From the NCBI GenBank assembly GCA_003278705.1, contig QCDR01000005.1, positions 18,794 to 82,793 of the forward strand: DNA of 64,000 bases, read 5' to 3'. Positions within the stretch are counted from its first letter, which is position 1. Every line of letters starts with the position of its first letter. The translations under genes were made by a program, and so were the position numbers. The stretch comes from Prochlorococcus sp. AG-355-J23. Its GTDB lineage: Bacteria; Cyanobacteriota; Cyanobacteriia; PCC-6307; Cyanobiaceae. Below are positions 1 through 11,540 of this stretch, one piece after another. The notes under the pieces were generated by a model. The model saw only the letters and a program-made list of their open reading frames with translations. It was not told where the DNA came from and did not search any database.

Positions 1-1080
1 CATCCAATTCTTGCAAACATACTTTTAACAGCTGACGAAGGAACTAATAAAATTAGCGTAACAGGATTTGACTTGAATTTAGGAATTCAAACTTCTTTCG
101 ATGGAACTGTTAAAAATAGTGGAGCTATTACTATACCTTCAAAACTTTTATCCGAAATAGTAAATAAACTACCTAATGAAACTCCTGTTTCTCTCGAAGT
201 AGACGAGAATTCAGATAATATTCTAATAAAAAGTGACAGAGGTTCTTTTAATCTAAAAGGGATACCTTCTGATGAGTATCCTAATTTACCATTTGTTGAA
301 AGCGGTACTTCATTGAATATTGATCCTAGTTCTTTTTTAAAGGCTTTAAAATCTACCATTTTTGCAAGTAGTAATGATGATTCAAAGCAACTACTCACAG
401 GTGTTAATTTTACCTTCAAACAAAATTATTTAGAGTCTGCTTCTACTGATGGCCATAGATTGGCCGTTGCTTTAATTGGTAATGAAGAACATATTGAAAA
501 TAAAGAAAACTTATCTTCAAATGTTGATGATTTATCGGTAACTATCCCAACTAGATCACTAAGAGAAATTGAAAAACTAGTATCTTTGAGAAGCTCAGAA
601 AATTCAATTAAGCTTTTCTATGACAAAGGTCAAGTAGTATTTATATCTTCTAATCAAATAATTACTACAAGAACTTTAGAAGGTACTTATCCTAATTACT
701 CACAATTAATTCCCGATTCTTTTTCTAAAATTCTAAATTTTAATACAAAAAAATTAATTGATGCATTAGAAAGAATTGCTGTTTTAGCTGATCAGCAAAG
801 TAGTGTTGTAAAGATTAAATTAGATGATACAGATTTAGCTTCAATCAGCGCAGATGCTCAAGATATTGGAAATGCAAATGAATCAATACCTGTTTCTTAT
901 TCTGGAGAAAATTTTGATATTGCATTTAACGTAAGATATCTGTTAGAAGGTTTAAAAGTTATTGCTTCTGAAAATGTACTTTTAAAGTGTAATATTGCAA
1001 CGACTCCAGCTGTTTTTGTACCAGAAGATAATCTTAACTCTTTTACTTATTTAGTTATGCCTGTGCAGGTTCGTTCTTAA
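1..1080 (+). CDS. dnaN: DNA polymerase III sliding clamp (beta subunit), 5'-truncated by window
   Basis: The reading frame is open from base 1 and encodes 359 residues beginning HPILANILL, so the start lies left of the window; about 26 residues of a usual ~385-residue clamp are missing. The three-fold clamp architecture is recognisable, and the protein ends in TYLVMPVQVRS, the usual kind of C-terminal clamp tail. It forms the ring that tethers the replicative polymerase to DNA. The next gene begins two bases after the stop. A TTG at 73 could be mistaken for a start, but the upstream in-frame sequence is clearly clamp sequence. Published Prochlorococcus chromosomes are usually numbered from dnaN, so this is probably near coordinate 1. 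Confidence 0.96.
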   Translation, partial: HPILANILLTADEGTNKISVTGFDLNLGIQTSFDGTVKNSGAITIPSKLLSEIVNKLPNETPVSLEVDENSDNILIKSDRGSFNLKGIPSDEYPNLPFVESGTSLNIDPSSFLKALKSTIFASSNDDSKQLLTGVNFTFKQNYLESASTDGHRLAVALIGNEEHIENKENLSSNVDDLSVTIPTRSLREIEKLVSLRSSENSIKLFYDKGQVVFISSNQIITTRTLEGTYPNYSQLIPDSFSKILNFNTKKLIDALERIAVLADQQSSVVKIKLDDTDLASISADAQDIGNANESIPVSYSGENFDIAFNVRYLLEGLKVIASENVLLKCNIATTPAVFVPEDNLNSFTYLVMPVQVRS

Positions 1081-1081
1081 T

Positions 1082-1789
1082 TTGAAATTACCTAAAGAAA
1101 TTTTATTAAGTGAATTACTAAATTATAGTGTTAAGGGTAATATGGTCCTTAATTATGGAAATGGTGAAAATGTTTGGATGCATCCTCCAGTTCACCGGAT
1201 TCTAGGATGGTACTCTCGTCCTTCAAATTTTGATTTAAAAAGAAATGTTTGGCGATTAAATCAAATTACTCAAATAATAGATAATGAAATTTATGTCAAA
1301 GGCGATCCAGCTATTTCGGATTTAGCAACTTTAAATAGGTTTCCAACTTTAATAGAAGCCAATCTTATAAATATAAACGGATCAAAAATAGGAGTCATTG
1401 CAGATTTTTTATTTGAAATGAAAACAGGAAAAATTAAATATTACTTGGTTTCTAGATCTAATCCTAAGATTCCAGGTTCTAGTAGATGGAAATTAAGTAT
1501 TGATAATATTAACGACCAACAACCGGGATTGGTATTCTGTGAAAGTAATTCTTTAGAGGATTTATCCTTAATAAAATCAAGTATTAAAAATGAATTTATC
1601 CAAAAAGGAAAAAAAATTTTTGATAGATTTGATGATATGAAAAATATTGCTTCCAGTAGATTAGAGGAATGGCTTGAAGATGATGAAGATATTAACCAAA
1701 ACTTAGATTTTAAACAAAAAAGTTTTTATAATAATGAGAGAACATCTATACCGTTTAGTGAAAAAAAAGAAGATGACCCTTGGATATAA
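1082..1789 (+). CDS. PRC-barrel domain protein of unknown role
   Basis: A 235-residue protein starting at TTG, two bases after dnaN. Residues about 85-140 resemble a PRC barrel: a beta-rich stretch with NGSKIGVIADFLFEMKTGKI, a pattern seen in photosynthetic H subunits and RimM-like proteins. The C-terminal third is charged and probably flexible, ending EKKEDDPWI. It sits between dnaN and purL with almost no spacing, so it is probably co-transcribed. The function is not known to me. The domain call is by pattern only; the gene itself is secure from length, frame and position. Confidence 0.8.
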   Translation: MKLPKEILLSELLNYSVKGNMVLNYGNGENVWMHPPVHRILGWYSRPSNFDLKRNVWRLNQITQIIDNEIYVKGDPAISDLATLNRFPTLIEANLININGSKIGVIADFLFEMKTGKIKYYLVSRSNPKIPGSSRWKLSIDNINDQQPGLVFCESNSLEDLSLIKSSIKNEFIQKGKKIFDRFDDMKNIASSRLEEWLEDDEDINQNLDFKQKSFYNNERTSIPFSEKKEDDPWI

Positions 1790-1792
1790 ATA

Positions 1793-4132
1793 ATGATAAA
1801 TCAAGAAAATAATGATCTATATGATCTTAATGAAGCACTACAAGTTGAAAATTTAACACTTAATGATTACGAAGAAATTTGCAAAAGATTAAAGAGAAAA
1901 CCTAACAGAACGGAATTAGGCATGTTTGGCGTTATGTGGTCCGAACATTGTTGTTATAGAAATTCAAAACCTTTACTATCTAAGTTTCCCACTAAAGGTA
2001 AAAATGTTTTAGTTGGACCTGGAGAAAATGCTGGCGTTATTGATGTTGGAAATAATCAAAAACTTGTTTTTAAAATAGAAAGTCATAATCATCCTTCTGC
2101 CATTGAACCTTTTCAAGGCGCAGCAACAGGTGTAGGAGGAATTTTAAGAGATATATTTACAATGGGTGCAAGGCCAATCGCAGTCTTGAATTCATTGAGA
2201 TTCGGCAACCTTGATAAATCATCGAATGTTGATTTACTGCGAGGAGTTGTATCCGGTATTGCACATTATGGAAATTGCGTAGGTGTGCCGACTGTTGGAG
2301 GTGAAATTGACTTCGATGATAGTTACTCTGGAAATCCTCTAGTGAATGTTATGGCTTTAGGACTTTTAGAGACCGAGGAAATCGTTTGTTCTGGAGCTAA
2401 AAATGTAGGATCACCAGTGTTATATGTTGGAAATACAACTGGCAGAGATGGTGTTGGTGGTGCTAGTTTTGCTAGTTCAGAATTAACTACAACTTCATTG
2501 GATGACAGACCTGCAGTGCAGGTAGGTGATCCATTTGTTGAGAAAAGTCTTATTGAAGCTTGTTTGGATGCTTTCAAAACAGGTGATGTAATTGCAGCTC
2601 AAGATATGGGTGCTGCAGGTTTAACATGCAGTAGCGCAGAAATGGCCGCAAATGGAAATTTAGGAATATCTATAGATTTAGATTTGGTCCCTTCTAGAGA
2701 AGATGATATGTCTTCATACCAATATTTATTATCTGAATCGCAAGAAAGAATGTTGTTTGTCGTTAAAGAAGAAAAAATTAATGATCTTATTGCAAAATTT
2801 AATAAATGGGGATTATATGCAAGTGTTATTGGTGAAGTAATAGGAACTGATGAGGTAATTATTTCTCATAAAGGTAAAATTGTGGCCAAAATACCTACTT
2901 CTGCCTTATCTGATGATACTCCTGTAAATTTTCACAATGTGATTAATAATCCACCCGATGATCTTTTAAAAAAATGGGAATGGAAAGAAAATGATTTACC
3001 AGAAATTCATGAGCAAAAAATATTTTCATTGAAGGAAAATAAGAATTTTTCTTATTCAGAAATCATTTTAAAACTACTCTCTAATCCATCAATAGCTTCT
3101 AAACGATGGATTTATAAACAATATGACTCGCAAGTTCAGGCAAACACAGTTTTTAAACCTGGAAAATCAGATGCAGCCGTAGTAAGACTAAGGGAACAAA
3201 ATAAAAAAAATAAAAGTAAAGTATTTTCTGGTGTCGCTGCTTCCGTTGATTGCAATAGTAGATGGGTTGCCCTTGATCCTTTTAGAGGATCAATCGCTGC
3301 AGTTGCAGAGTCCGCTAGAAACGTTAGTTGTGTTGGTGCTGAACCAGTAGCAATTACAAATAATTTAAATTTTTCTTCTCCTGAGAATGAAATAGGATAT
3401 TGGCAACTCTCATCTTCATGTAATGGAATTACTGAAGCCTGTAAAGCTTTAGAAACTCCTGTTACAGGAGGTAATGTATCCTTATATAATGAATCTAAAA
3501 ATAAAGATAATCTAATTACTCCTATTAATCCTACTCCTGTTATTGGAATGGTTGGAAAGATAGATAATGTTGAAAAAGCTATAAGTAGTGAATGGAAAAA
3601 TATTGAAGATCAAATCTGGTTAATTGGTTCTTCCAAATCAGAAACAAAAATTGCAGCTAGTTCTTATCTGGAATATTTTCATGGAGAAATTACAGGTCGG
3701 CCTCCAAAAATAGATTTGTTGGATGAAAAGTTTTGCCAGAGTTTTTTAAGAAATGCGATTTTAAACAGTCTTGTAGTTTCTTCTCACGATATAAGCGACG
3801 GAGGTTTAGCTATAGCTTTAGCAGAGTCTTGTATTTTGTCTGCAAGGGGTGCAACTATAGAATTAGAGAAAGATTTTAATAGAGTTGATAATTTATTGTT
3901 TGCCGAAGGGGGTTCAAGAATTATTTTTTCAATTAGTAAATTGAAACAAAATGAATGGTTTAATTATTTAAAACAAAATCAAATAAATTTTCCATCAAGT
4001 GTTTATGTAAAAAATATAGGATACGTTTCTAGTGATACTCTGAAGATAAAAATCAACGAAAAAAATATTTGCAATATTAGGGTTGAGGAATTAACCGAAA
4101 AATTTAATAATAGTATTTCAGATTACTTTTAA
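1793..4132 (+). CDS. purL: Phosphoribosylformylglycinamidine synthase, large (PurL) subunit
   Basis: 779 residues, the size of the small-type PurL that works with separate PurQ and PurS to convert FGAR to FGAM, the fourth step of purine synthesis. Diagnostic motifs are [13 protein letters not shown] at residues 50-62 and [20 protein letters not shown] near 97-116, which form the ATP and substrate site. A second half with [10 protein letters not shown] and [16 protein letters not shown] completes the duplicated AIRS-like fold. The ATG lies three bases after the preceding stop. purF follows after 47 bases, so two purine enzymes sit together. No purQ or purS is in the window. Confidence 0.97.
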   Translation: MINQENNDLYDLNEALQVENLTLNDYEEICKRLKRKPNRTELGMFGVMWSEHCCYRNSKPLLSKFPTKGKNVLVGPGENAGVIDVGNNQKLVFKIESHNHPSAIEPFQGAATGVGGILRDIFTMGARPIAVLNSLRFGNLDKSSNVDLLRGVVSGIAHYGNCVGVPTVGGEIDFDDSYSGNPLVNVMALGLLETEEIVCSGAKNVGSPVLYVGNTTGRDGVGGASFASSELTTTSLDDRPAVQVGDPFVEKSLIEACLDAFKTGDVIAAQDMGAAGLTCSSAEMAANGNLGISIDLDLVPSREDDMSSYQYLLSESQERMLFVVKEEKINDLIAKFNKWGLYASVIGEVIGTDEVIISHKGKIVAKIPTSALSDDTPVNFHNVINNPPDDLLKKWEWKENDLPEIHEQKIFSLKENKNFSYSEIILKLLSNPSIASKRWIYKQYDSQVQANTVFKPGKSDAAVVRLREQNKKNKSKVFSGVAASVDCNSRWVALDPFRGSIAAVAESARNVSCVGAEPVAITNNLNFSSPENEIGYWQLSSSCNGITEACKALETPVTGGNVSLYNESKNKDNLITPINPTPVIGMVGKIDNVEKAISSEWKNIEDQIWLIGSSKSETKIAASSYLEYFHGEITGRPPKIDLLDEKFCQSFLRNAILNSLVVSSHDISDGGLAIALAESCILSARGATIELEKDFNRVDNLLFAEGGSRIIFSISKLKQNEWFNYLKQNQINFPSSVYVKNIGYVSSDTLKIKINEKNICNIRVEELTEKFNNSISDYF

Positions 4133-4179
4133 ATATGAAAAACATTTTTCAACTATTAATCATTTTAAGATATTAAGTT

Positions 4180-5640
4180 ATGTGCGGAATAGTTGGAATC
4201 GTTTCTTCAAATGATGTAAATCAACAAATTTACGATAGTCTTTTGCTTTTGCAGCATAGAGGTCAAGATTCAACAGGTATAGCAACAATGGAAAATACTG
4301 TTTTTCATATACATAAGGTTAAAGGTCAGGTCAACACTGCTTATAGAACAAGAGATATGAGGAATTTAATTGGCAAAATTGGACTGGGTCATGTTAGGTA
4401 TGCAACAAAGGGATCAGCAGAAAGTGTAGAAGAAGCACAGCCTTTTTATGTTAATGCTCCTTATGGAATTGTTTTGATACATAATGGAAATTTGACTAAT
4501 ACCAGAGATTTAGAAAAACAGTTATTTAATGTCGACAAGCGGCATACAAATTCTTCAAGTGATACTGAAATGTTGTTAAATGTATTTGCGACAGAATTAC
4601 AAGAACAAATTCATAATCAAGAATTAGAACCTGATATTATTTTTAATGCAGTCAAATCTTTACATAAAAGAATTCAGGGGTCATATGCTTCAATTGCATT
4701 AATTTCCGGACATGGTTTATTAGCATTTAGAGATCCTTTTGGTATTAGGCCTTTAGTCATAGGGAAAAGACTTTCATTAACCACAAAAAAAGAAGAATGG
4801 ATGGTTGCAAGCGAATCTTTAGTACTAGAGAATAATGATTATGAAGTAGTTAGAGATGTAGATCCAGGAGAAGCTGTTTTTATAAATCTTGATGGGGAGT
4901 TTTTCTCTAAGCAATGTTCTGAAAATCCAATGTTATTTCCCTGTGCTTTTGAATATGTTTACTTAGCTAGGCCAGATTCAATTATGAATGGAATTTCAGT
5001 CTATAAAGCTCGTTTAAAGATGGGAGATTTTTTAGCAGAAACAATAAAAGAAACAATCAATTCTGGAGATATTGATGTAGTTATGCCTATTCCAGATTCT
5101 TCTCGACCCGCGGCAATGCAAGTTGCAAGACAGTTAGGGATAGAATATCGGGAAGGTTTTTTTAAAAATAGATATGTTGGCAGAACATTCATAATGCCTG
5201 GTCAGCAGAAACGTAAGAAATCTGTAAGGCAAAAATTAAATGCCATGAGTGCAGAGTTTAAAAATAAAAATGTACTAATTGTTGATGACTCGATAGTAAG
5301 AGGTACTACTTCAAAAGAAATTGTTCAGATGGCTAAAGATGCGGGAGCAAATAAAGTTTTTTTTACATCAGCAGCTCCTCCAGTTCGTTATCCTCATGTT
5401 TATGGAATTAATATGCCTAATAGAGATGAATTAATAGCTCATAATAGGACAATAAGTGAAATCGCTGATAAGCTTGAAATTGATAACCTTGTTTATCAAA
5501 GTGTTGAAAGTTTGCGTAAATCTATAATTGGTGATTCTCCTATTAAAGGTTTAGAGATGAGTTGTTTTACTGGTGATTATGTAACTGGAACAGTAAATCA
5601 AGAATACTTAAATTGGGTTGAAAATGAATATAAATCTTAG
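4180..5640 (+). CDS. purF: Amidophosphoribosyltransferase
   Basis: 486 residues catalysing the first committed step of purine synthesis, PRPP + glutamine to phosphoribosylamine. It begins MCGIVGIV, so Cys2 becomes the N-terminal nucleophile directly after Met removal and no propeptide is present. The glutaminase domain ([23 protein letters not shown]) is followed by a type I PRTase domain with [17 protein letters not shown] near residue 364. It follows purL on the same strand. Its last four bases overlap the end of the convergent topoisomerase gene. Confidence 0.97.
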   Translation: MCGIVGIVSSNDVNQQIYDSLLLLQHRGQDSTGIATMENTVFHIHKVKGQVNTAYRTRDMRNLIGKIGLGHVRYATKGSAESVEEAQPFYVNAPYGIVLIHNGNLTNTRDLEKQLFNVDKRHTNSSSDTEMLLNVFATELQEQIHNQELEPDIIFNAVKSLHKRIQGSYASIALISGHGLLAFRDPFGIRPLVIGKRLSLTTKKEEWMVASESLVLENNDYEVVRDVDPGEAVFINLDGEFFSKQCSENPMLFPCAFEYVYLARPDSIMNGISVYKARLKMGDFLAETIKETINSGDIDVVMPIPDSSRPAAMQVARQLGIEYREGFFKNRYVGRTFIMPGQQKRKKSVRQKLNAMSAEFKNKNVLIVDDSIVRGTTSKEIVQMAKDAGANKVFFTSAAPPVRYPHVYGINMPNRDELIAHNRTISEIADKLEIDNLVYQSVESLRKSIIGDSPIKGLEMSCFTGDYVTGTVNQEYLNWVENEYKS

Positions 5641-8078
5641 TCGAGAAAGTTTTCAAGCCGGAAACAATTTTCAAGGTATTCATCATTATCTAATTTTAAA
5701 AAATCAATCAAAAAGTTTGATTTATTTGATTTGAAATTTAATTTATTTAGGTCTAGTCTTGCAGATTTATTTTTATTAGTTTCAATATCAAGGTAATGGT
5801 TACTTGCCATTATTTTTAGGAAGTAATCGTTTTTAAGTTGTGTTTTTTCATTCAAATATCCCAAACTGTATTCATTTGAGCAGTAAATTTCTTTGCTATT
5901 TATGCAAAATATTTTTCCTTGTTTAGATATTAAAAAAATATTTTCTCCATCATGAAATGTACAACAAGAAACGATTTTTTCAGATGGTAAAAGTTTTGCA
6001 ATTATTAATCCTTGGGATTGTTTAGAAGTTGGCGTTAAAAATTTATTTGATAAATTAAATTTAAAAATTCTTCCTATCGAGGTTAATATTATTAAATTTT
6101 TGCTTTCATTAGAAATAAAAGAATCAATTGTTTTTAAATTATTTTTTAATTTTGTAATAGTAAAAGATCTATTGCTTTTAATCATATCTTCATCAAATAA
6201 TACTTTTTTAAATCTTCCATCTGAATTTAATATGCATAAATAATTTCTAGTTTCTTTTTTAATTGAATGAAAATTTATTATTTCATTAGGATGAATATTT
6301 CCAAGAATTTTATTATCTAATTTATAGTCTTTATTAATACTTGATTCCCAATCAATGTTAAATACTTTTCCCGTATTAGTGATTCCAATTAATTTTAAAT
6401 TTTTTTCAATATTACATATAAATTTTTGAATATTTTTATTATCTATAATTTTATTTACAACCTCAAACGATTTCTTGTAATTACCTAAAATCATCTTTTT
6501 TAAATAAAGCCTATTGTCTATATATAATTTTGTTTTTTTATTTATAAAGTCTTCTAATATCTGATTATTAAGCGTTTCTAATTCTTCATTTTGATTTATA
6601 TTTTTAATTATTTTAGTTTTACGTATAACATTGTATTTTTTCTTTAATATTAATAATTCTTCTATAAGTAATTCAAGTAATAATCCTCTTTCGTTCAATA
6701 ATTTTTGAAAATAATTCTTTTTTTCTTCTAAAAATTTTATATCGTTATCAATTTGATTTTTTTCTAGATTTGTTAATTTTTTTAGTGGCATATCCAAAAC
6801 TGAATTTGCTTGTTTTTCACTTAAGAAAAAATTTTCTACTAATTTTGATCTCGCTTGCACAGAATTTTCTGATTCTTCAATGATTGCAATAACTTTTTTT
6901 ATGTTTTTTGTAGCTTTAGATAAACCTTCTGATATTTCAAGTTTATTAAGGGTGTTTTTTAAAAAATAAAAAGTTCTTTTTCTAATTGTTTCTTCTCTAA
7001 ATTCAAGAAAATAGTTGAGATATTTTTTCAGATTTAGTTGAACAGGTTTCCCTTTAATTAAAGCTAAGAATATTGCGCCAAAGTTTGTTTGGAGACTTGT
7101 TTTTTTATATAAATTAGAAATAACAAGTTCAGAATTAGAATCTTTTTTTAGTTCTACTACAATTCTCATTCCATCTCTGTCGCTTTCATCCCTAATATCA
7201 GAAATCCCAATAATCTTGCCTGAATTAACAAGTTCTGCGAGTTTTTCAATCCACCCTGCTTTATTAATTTGGTAAGGAAGTTCAGTAATAATTATTGCAT
7301 TCTTTTTATGTTTCCCTTTGCCTAAATTTATCTCTTCCGAATTTACAACTCCTCTTATCGTTATAGATCCTTTTCCAGTTTGATAAAGTTCTTCTATTGC
7401 ACGACTATAAATCAATTCTCCGCCTGTAGGAAAATCAGGTCCCTTGATAATGTTAGAAAGTTTTTTATCGCTTATATCTTTATTTTTAACTAAGGCAACT
7501 AAACCATCTATTATTTCGCCTAAATTGTGAGGTGGAATATTTGTTGCCATGCCAACAGCAATACCTGATGACCCGTTTAACAATAAAAATGGAAGTTGGG
7601 CTGGAAGAACATCCGGTTCTTTTTGAGAACCGTCAAAGTTATTTGAAAAGTTTACTGTTTCTGATGCAATTTCTTCAAGAAATCCTTTATGAGCTATTGG
7701 AGCTAATCTGGTCTCAGTGTACCTCATTGCTGCTGGCGGATCATTATCCACAGATCCGAAATTTCCATGGCCGTCAAGAGTAGGATATTTGGTTGAGAAG
7801 TTTTGTACCAGCTTTACTAATGCATCATAAACTGCTTGATCTCCATGAGGATGGTATTTCCCAAGTACATCTCCAACAACTCTTGCACACTTCCTGAATG
7901 GTTTATCAGGAGTTAAACCTAATTCATACATCGCAAATATGATTCTTCTTTGTACAGGCTTTAGACCATCTCTTGCATCGGGCAACGCACGTCCAACTAT
8001 GACGCTCATCGCATACTCCAAATAAGAACGTTGCATTTCTTCTTGAAGCGAGATGGAAGTGAAGTTTTTCTTATCCAT
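5637..8078 (-). CDS. Type II topoisomerase subunit A (GyrA/ParC family)
   Basis: 813 residues with a full GyrA/ParC breakage-reunion domain: residues 25-50 ([20 protein letters not shown]), 75-85 ([11 protein letters not shown]) and active-site Tyr120 in [12 protein letters not shown]. The C-terminal part has degenerate pinwheel blades but no clear GyrA box; where one is expected the sequence reads TSKQSQG, which favours a ParC-like or divergent second A subunit over a true wrapping gyrase. The middle and C-terminus are Lys/Asn/Ile-rich. Its partner B subunit is not in the window. The residue equivalent to E. coli GyrA Ser83 is Gln81. Whether to call it gyrA or parC cannot be settled here. 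Confidence 0.93.
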   Translation of the reverse strand: MDKKNFTSISLQEEMQRSYLEYAMSVIVGRALPDARDGLKPVQRRIIFAMYELGLTPDKPFRKCARVVGDVLGKYHPHGDQAVYDALVKLVQNFSTKYPTLDGHGNFGSVDNDPPAAMRYTETRLAPIAHKGFLEEIASETVNFSNNFDGSQKEPDVLPAQLPFLLLNGSSGIAVGMATNIPPHNLGEIIDGLVALVKNKDISDKKLSNIIKGPDFPTGGELIYSRAIEELYQTGKGSITIRGVVNSEEINLGKGKHKKNAIIITELPYQINKAGWIEKLAELVNSGKIIGISDIRDESDRDGMRIVVELKKDSNSELVISNLYKKTSLQTNFGAIFLALIKGKPVQLNLKKYLNYFLEFREETIRKRTFYFLKNTLNKLEISEGLSKATKNIKKVIAIIEESENSVQARSKLVENFFLSEKQANSVLDMPLKKLTNLEKNQIDNDIKFLEEKKNYFQKLLNERGLLLELLIEELLILKKKYNVIRKTKIIKNINQNEELETLNNQILEDFINKKTKLYIDNRLYLKKMILGNYKKSFEVVNKIIDNKNIQKFICNIEKNLKLIGITNTGKVFNIDWESSINKDYKLDNKILGNIHPNEIINFHSIKKETRNYLCILNSDGRFKKVLFDEDMIKSNRSFTITKLKNNLKTIDSFISNESKNLIILTSIGRIFKFNLSNKFLTPTSKQSQGLIIAKLLPSEKIVSCCTFHDGENIFLISKQGKIFCINSKEIYCSNEYSLGYLNEKTQLKNDYFLKIMASNHYLDIETNKNKSARLDLNKLNFKSNKSNFLIDFLKLDNDEYLENCFRLENFLD

Positions 8079-8155
8079 TGGAGCGCAAAATTGAATAATT
8101 ATTAATTAACTAAATTAAGACTAATAGGTAAAACAATATTTACCAGTATTGAACA

Positions 8156-9019
8156 TTAAGATGATTCACTTATTTTGGATTTTGCCAGTATTACATCTTT
8201 TTTTAATTGTTCATTTTGTAAAAGAATTTCTGTAGAGGCTTGTAATTTTTCTCCCCATAACTGTTCTTTTCTATAATCATAATTAACATATTTGGGATCT
8301 TTATTTAAAGCCTTTTTTGCCAGCTGAATTGCTAATTTATTATCTTGGATATTCATACATGAGGCTAGGCCTAGTAATGGTTCAGCATTCTCCTCGATTG
8401 AGATTGCACTTTCAAAAAGTTTGATTGCCATATTGATTTTGTTTTTTTCGAAATAAGCTAAACCTTGATTATTTATTGCTTGCCAGAAATCAGGCTTAAT
8501 TTCTATAGATTTATCAAACAATTTGATAGCTCCCAAATAATTTTTTTCCATTAATAAAATATTTCCTAATTGAAAAATAGCTTTGTGGTTATTGGGCTCA
8601 ATCTTTATTCCTTTTTCTAAAGCATTCTTTGCTTTTTTCTGTTGGGAAATTTTTAAAAAAACAGTACTTTTAGCAAAATATATTTCGCTAATATTTGAAT
8701 TGATCTGTTCTGCTTTATTAAGAGAACTTAATGCGTTTTTGTATTCTTTGTTAGCTATTTGTGCTTCAGCTAAAATCAACCATAGTTTTTCATTTTTTGC
8801 ATTTATTTTTACTGCTAATTTGGCTAAATTAAGACTGTCTTCATATTGACCAAAATAAAGAAGTTGATATGCATTTTTGCCAATATATAAACTTTGCTTT
8901 TGTAAATTTTTTATTGTTGGGAAATAATAATAGGGAACTATTGCTCGAACTATTTCTATTTGAAAAAAATAAAAACAGATCAAGGAGATCCAGATTGTTT
9001 TTTTTAAAAACGACTTCAT
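8156..9019 (-). CDS. TPR-repeat protein with N-terminal membrane anchor or signal
   Basis: 287 residues. An N-terminal hydrophobic segment at about residues 9-27, after MKSFLKKT, suggests a signal peptide or anchor. Residues about 50-225 contain successive tetratricopeptide repeats (for example AIFQLGNILLMEKNYLGAIK, AINNQGLAYFEKNKINMAIK). Such proteins are scaffolds, often at the thylakoid or plasma membrane. The start ATG overlaps the queG stop by four bases, so the two are probably translated together. The partner is unknown. Confidence 0.85.
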   Translation of the reverse strand: MKSFLKKTIWISLICFYFFQIEIVRAIVPYYYFPTIKNLQKQSLYIGKNAYQLLYFGQYEDSLNLAKLAVKINAKNEKLWLILAEAQIANKEYKNALSSLNKAEQINSNISEIYFAKSTVFLKISQQKKAKNALEKGIKIEPNNHKAIFQLGNILLMEKNYLGAIKLFDKSIEIKPDFWQAINNQGLAYFEKNKINMAIKLFESAISIEENAEPLLGLASCMNIQDNKLAIQLAKKALNKDPKYVNYDYRKEQLWGEKLQASTEILLQNEQLKKDVILAKSKISESS

Positions 9020-9972
9020 ATTTGAATTTTTTTATTCTTTATATTTGCTTGTATATTTCTTTTCCACATCCATGGTTTAATTCTTTTTAAGGTAGTTCCT
9101 TTAAGATTTTCTTGCCACGTTTTATCGTCCCAATTGAGGGACTCAATATTAAGATTTTTAATCCATTCTTTCGGTGTGGTTTCATGATTATTGTTGTATG
9201 GCACTGATTTATTCCATGGACAAACATCTTGACAAATATCACATCCTGCAACCCATCCACCTAAATTTTTTTCTATTTTCTTTGGAATAGTTTTATCTCT
9301 ACTCTCTATTGTGTGATACGCAATGCATAAATCTGATTGTATTACAAATGGTTCTACAATTGCCTTTGTGGGACAATGTTCAATACAAATATCACATTTT
9401 CCACAAAGTGATTGATGAGGTTTATCTGGCATTAAATCTTTTGTGAGAATCATAAAACCCAAAGTAAACCAAGAACCATTTTTTTTGCTGATTAAATTAC
9501 TATTTTTACCTATCCAACCAATCCCTGCTTCCTCTGCCCATGCTTTTTCAAGAAGAGGAGAGGTATCAACACATATTTTCCACTTGCAATCAGGGATTTC
9601 TATGTTGATCCATTTACCAATATTCTTTAATTTTTTGCGAATCACTTTATGATAATCCTCACCTTGGCTAAATTTAGCTACCTTGAGAAAATTATTATTC
9701 CTGTTTTGTGAATTAATATAAGTAAATCCAACGCTTAAAACACTTTTTGCATCTTCAAAAAGTGAGCCTATATTTTTTCTTTTTTCTGCTTCCATCCAAT
9801 TCATTTCAGCATGATAATTATTTGACAACCATCTTTCTAATGCATTAGTCCTTAATTTTACACGCGAACTACCTGGGATTGAAGCTATCCCGGCAACTGT
9901 AAAACCCTCAAAAATAGCTCTTTCTTTTAATTTTCTACTTATTTCTTTTTTGTCTTGAATTGTATCAATCAT
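9016..9972 (-). CDS. queG: Epoxyqueuosine reductase
   Basis: 318 residues performing the last step of queuosine synthesis, reduction of epoxyqueuosine in tRNA using cobalamin. Visible features are Asp136 in VDTSPLLEKAWAEEAGIGW, and two ferredoxin-like 4Fe-4S motifs, CGKCDICIEHCP (Cys190/193/196/200) and CDICQDVCPWN (Cys244/247/251). The C-terminal HEAT-like extension of longer family members is absent, as is common in cyanobacteria. It lies directly upstream of, and overlaps, the TPR gene. Cobalamin need fits with cbiD in the same window. Confidence 0.93.
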   Translation of the reverse strand: MIDTIQDKKEISRKLKERAIFEGFTVAGIASIPGSSRVKLRTNALERWLSNNYHAEMNWMEAEKRKNIGSLFEDAKSVLSVGFTYINSQNRNNNFLKVAKFSQGEDYHKVIRKKLKNIGKWINIEIPDCKWKICVDTSPLLEKAWAEEAGIGWIGKNSNLISKKNGSWFTLGFMILTKDLMPDKPHQSLCGKCDICIEHCPTKAIVEPFVIQSDLCIAYHTIESRDKTIPKKIEKNLGGWVAGCDICQDVCPWNKSVPYNNNHETTPKEWIKNLNIESLNWDDKTWQENLKGTTLKRIKPWMWKRNIQANIKNKKIQI

Positions 9973-10118
9973 TTCTCTTTCTTTATAGCATTTCTTTTAA
10001 AAGTTATGTTTGAGAGAAAAAAACTTATAAATAAAATAGATATATTTAAAAAAAATATATCCTAAGTGAGTAAAAACAGTTAAATTATTAGTAAAGTTAA
10101 TATAGTTAAAACGTTATT

Positions 10119-10853
10119 TTGGTTGAATCTAATCAAAATCAAGATTCCAATTTAGGATCTAGGCTTCAACAAGATCTCAAAAATGATCTTATTGCGGGGT
10201 TGTTGGTTGTAATACCCTTAGCAACAACAATCTGGCTTTCATCATTAGTTAGTAAATTTGTTTTAACGTTAGTTACTTCTGTCCCAAAGCAACTAAATCC
10301 TTTTATTACTTTAAATCCTTTATTACAAGATTTAATTAATCTCACCTTAGGTTTAACCGTTCCTTTATTAGCTATTTTGCTTATAGGGCTGATGGCGAGA
10401 AATTTTGTAGGAAGATGGTTATTAGAATTTGGAGAAGGTACTTTATCAAAAATTCCAGTAGCTGGAGCAGTTTATAAAACTCTTAAACAATTGCTAGAAA
10501 CTTTCTTGAGTAATAAATCTAATAGATTTAGACGAGTTGTTTTAGTAGAATATCCTCGTGAGGGATTATACAGTGTAGGCTTTGTAACTGGAGATGTAGG
10601 ACCCTCTCTACAGCAAGAATTGGAAGAAAAGTTACTTAGTGTTTTCATCCCTACAGCACCAAACCCAACTACTGGATGGTACACACTCGTTCCTGAGTCT
10701 TCCGTTAAGGATTTGGATATTTCTGTTGAAGATGCTTTTAGAACAATAATTTCCGCTGGGATAGTTAATCCAGATGAGAAAAATAACACCACAAATCCAA
10801 CGTTTTCAAAATTGTTTTCTCAATTACGAGCTTCCACTAATACTTCTTCTTAA
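10119..10853 (+). CDS. DUF502 family membrane protein
   Basis: 244 residues from a TTG start. After a polar N-terminus comes DLIAGLLVVIPLATTIWL, the first of two membrane segments (about residues 25-45 and 68-92), then the family hallmark GEGTLSKIPVAGAVYKTLKQ and a soluble C-terminal part with PTAPNPTTGWYTLVPES. These are typical of the DUF502 family (COG2928), whose role is unknown. nusB starts immediately after the stop, so the two are likely in one transcript with ftsY. Confidence 0.9.
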   Translation: MVESNQNQDSNLGSRLQQDLKNDLIAGLLVVIPLATTIWLSSLVSKFVLTLVTSVPKQLNPFITLNPLLQDLINLTLGLTVPLLAILLIGLMARNFVGRWLLEFGEGTLSKIPVAGAVYKTLKQLLETFLSNKSNRFRRVVLVEYPREGLYSVGFVTGDVGPSLQQELEEKLLSVFIPTAPNPTTGWYTLVPESSVKDLDISVEDAFRTIISAGIVNPDEKNNTTNPTFSKLFSQLRASTNTSS

Positions 10854-11474
10854 TTGATGCATAATAGATCCCTTTCTAGAGAATTATCTTTAATTTCTCT
10901 TGGCCTTATAAAAGATAAAGGTGATTTTAAATTAAATAAATTTCAGATAGAAGAAATTTTTGAATCTGCTTTGGATTCTCTAATAAATCATTGCAGAGAG
11001 GAATTAGATAATTGCGAGTCAGAGTTAGAAAATGCTTCACAAAAAATATTAGATAGTGAATTGCAAGAAGGTTTTGATTCCTCTTATTCAAATGTTCGAG
11101 ATGAGTTAAAAAAATCTCTTACAAAAATTGAAACCGTAATGAATACACTCTCTGTTACTCTAGATTTTCCGAAATTAATTGTTTCTAGCGGTCAAATAGA
11201 TATTAGAGAGGATGTAAATCAAAGGATTTGTAATATAATTAATAATCTAAAAAGTATTGATTCTGATATCGATCAAGTAATGGAGGGCTGGAGATTAAAA
11301 AGATTACCAAGAATTGATAGGGATATTCTGCGTCTTGCTTACGTGGATATTAATTTTTTGAACACGCCTATCGCTGTTGCTTGTGATGAAGCTGTTAACT
11401 TAGCTAATAAATATAGTGATTTGCAAGGAAGAAAATTTATTAATGGAGTTTTAAGGAGATTACAAACAATTTAA
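10854..11474 (+). CDS. nusB: Transcription antitermination factor NusB
   Basis: 206 residues. The C-terminal ~70 residues hold the NusB fold: GWRLKRLPRIDRDILRLAYVD, then TPIAVACDEAVNLANKYSD and GRKFINGVLRRL. The N-terminal half has a long acidic helical insert compared with the ~140-residue E. coli protein, as in other cyanobacteria. NusB binds boxA with NusE (S10) in rRNA antitermination. The first codon is TTG followed directly by ATG; either could start translation. It abuts the DUF502 gene with no spacer and is followed by ftsY. Confidence 0.93.
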   Translation: MMHNRSLSRELSLISLGLIKDKGDFKLNKFQIEEIFESALDSLINHCREELDNCESELENASQKILDSELQEGFDSSYSNVRDELKKSLTKIETVMNTLSVTLDFPKLIVSSGQIDIREDVNQRICNIINNLKSIDSDIDQVMEGWRLKRLPRIDRDILRLAYVDINFLNTPIAVACDEAVNLANKYSDLQGRKFINGVLRRLQTI

Positions 11475-11540
11475 TTGTCATAATTATTTGATATAAATAA
11501 ATAGTATTTAGAAAATTTTAATTACGAACTATCTATAATA

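Noticed and set aside
1-72. dnaN starting at TTG 73
   Set aside because: Bases 1-72 in the same frame encode conserved clamp sequence (HPILANILLTADEG), so the gene is cut by the window.
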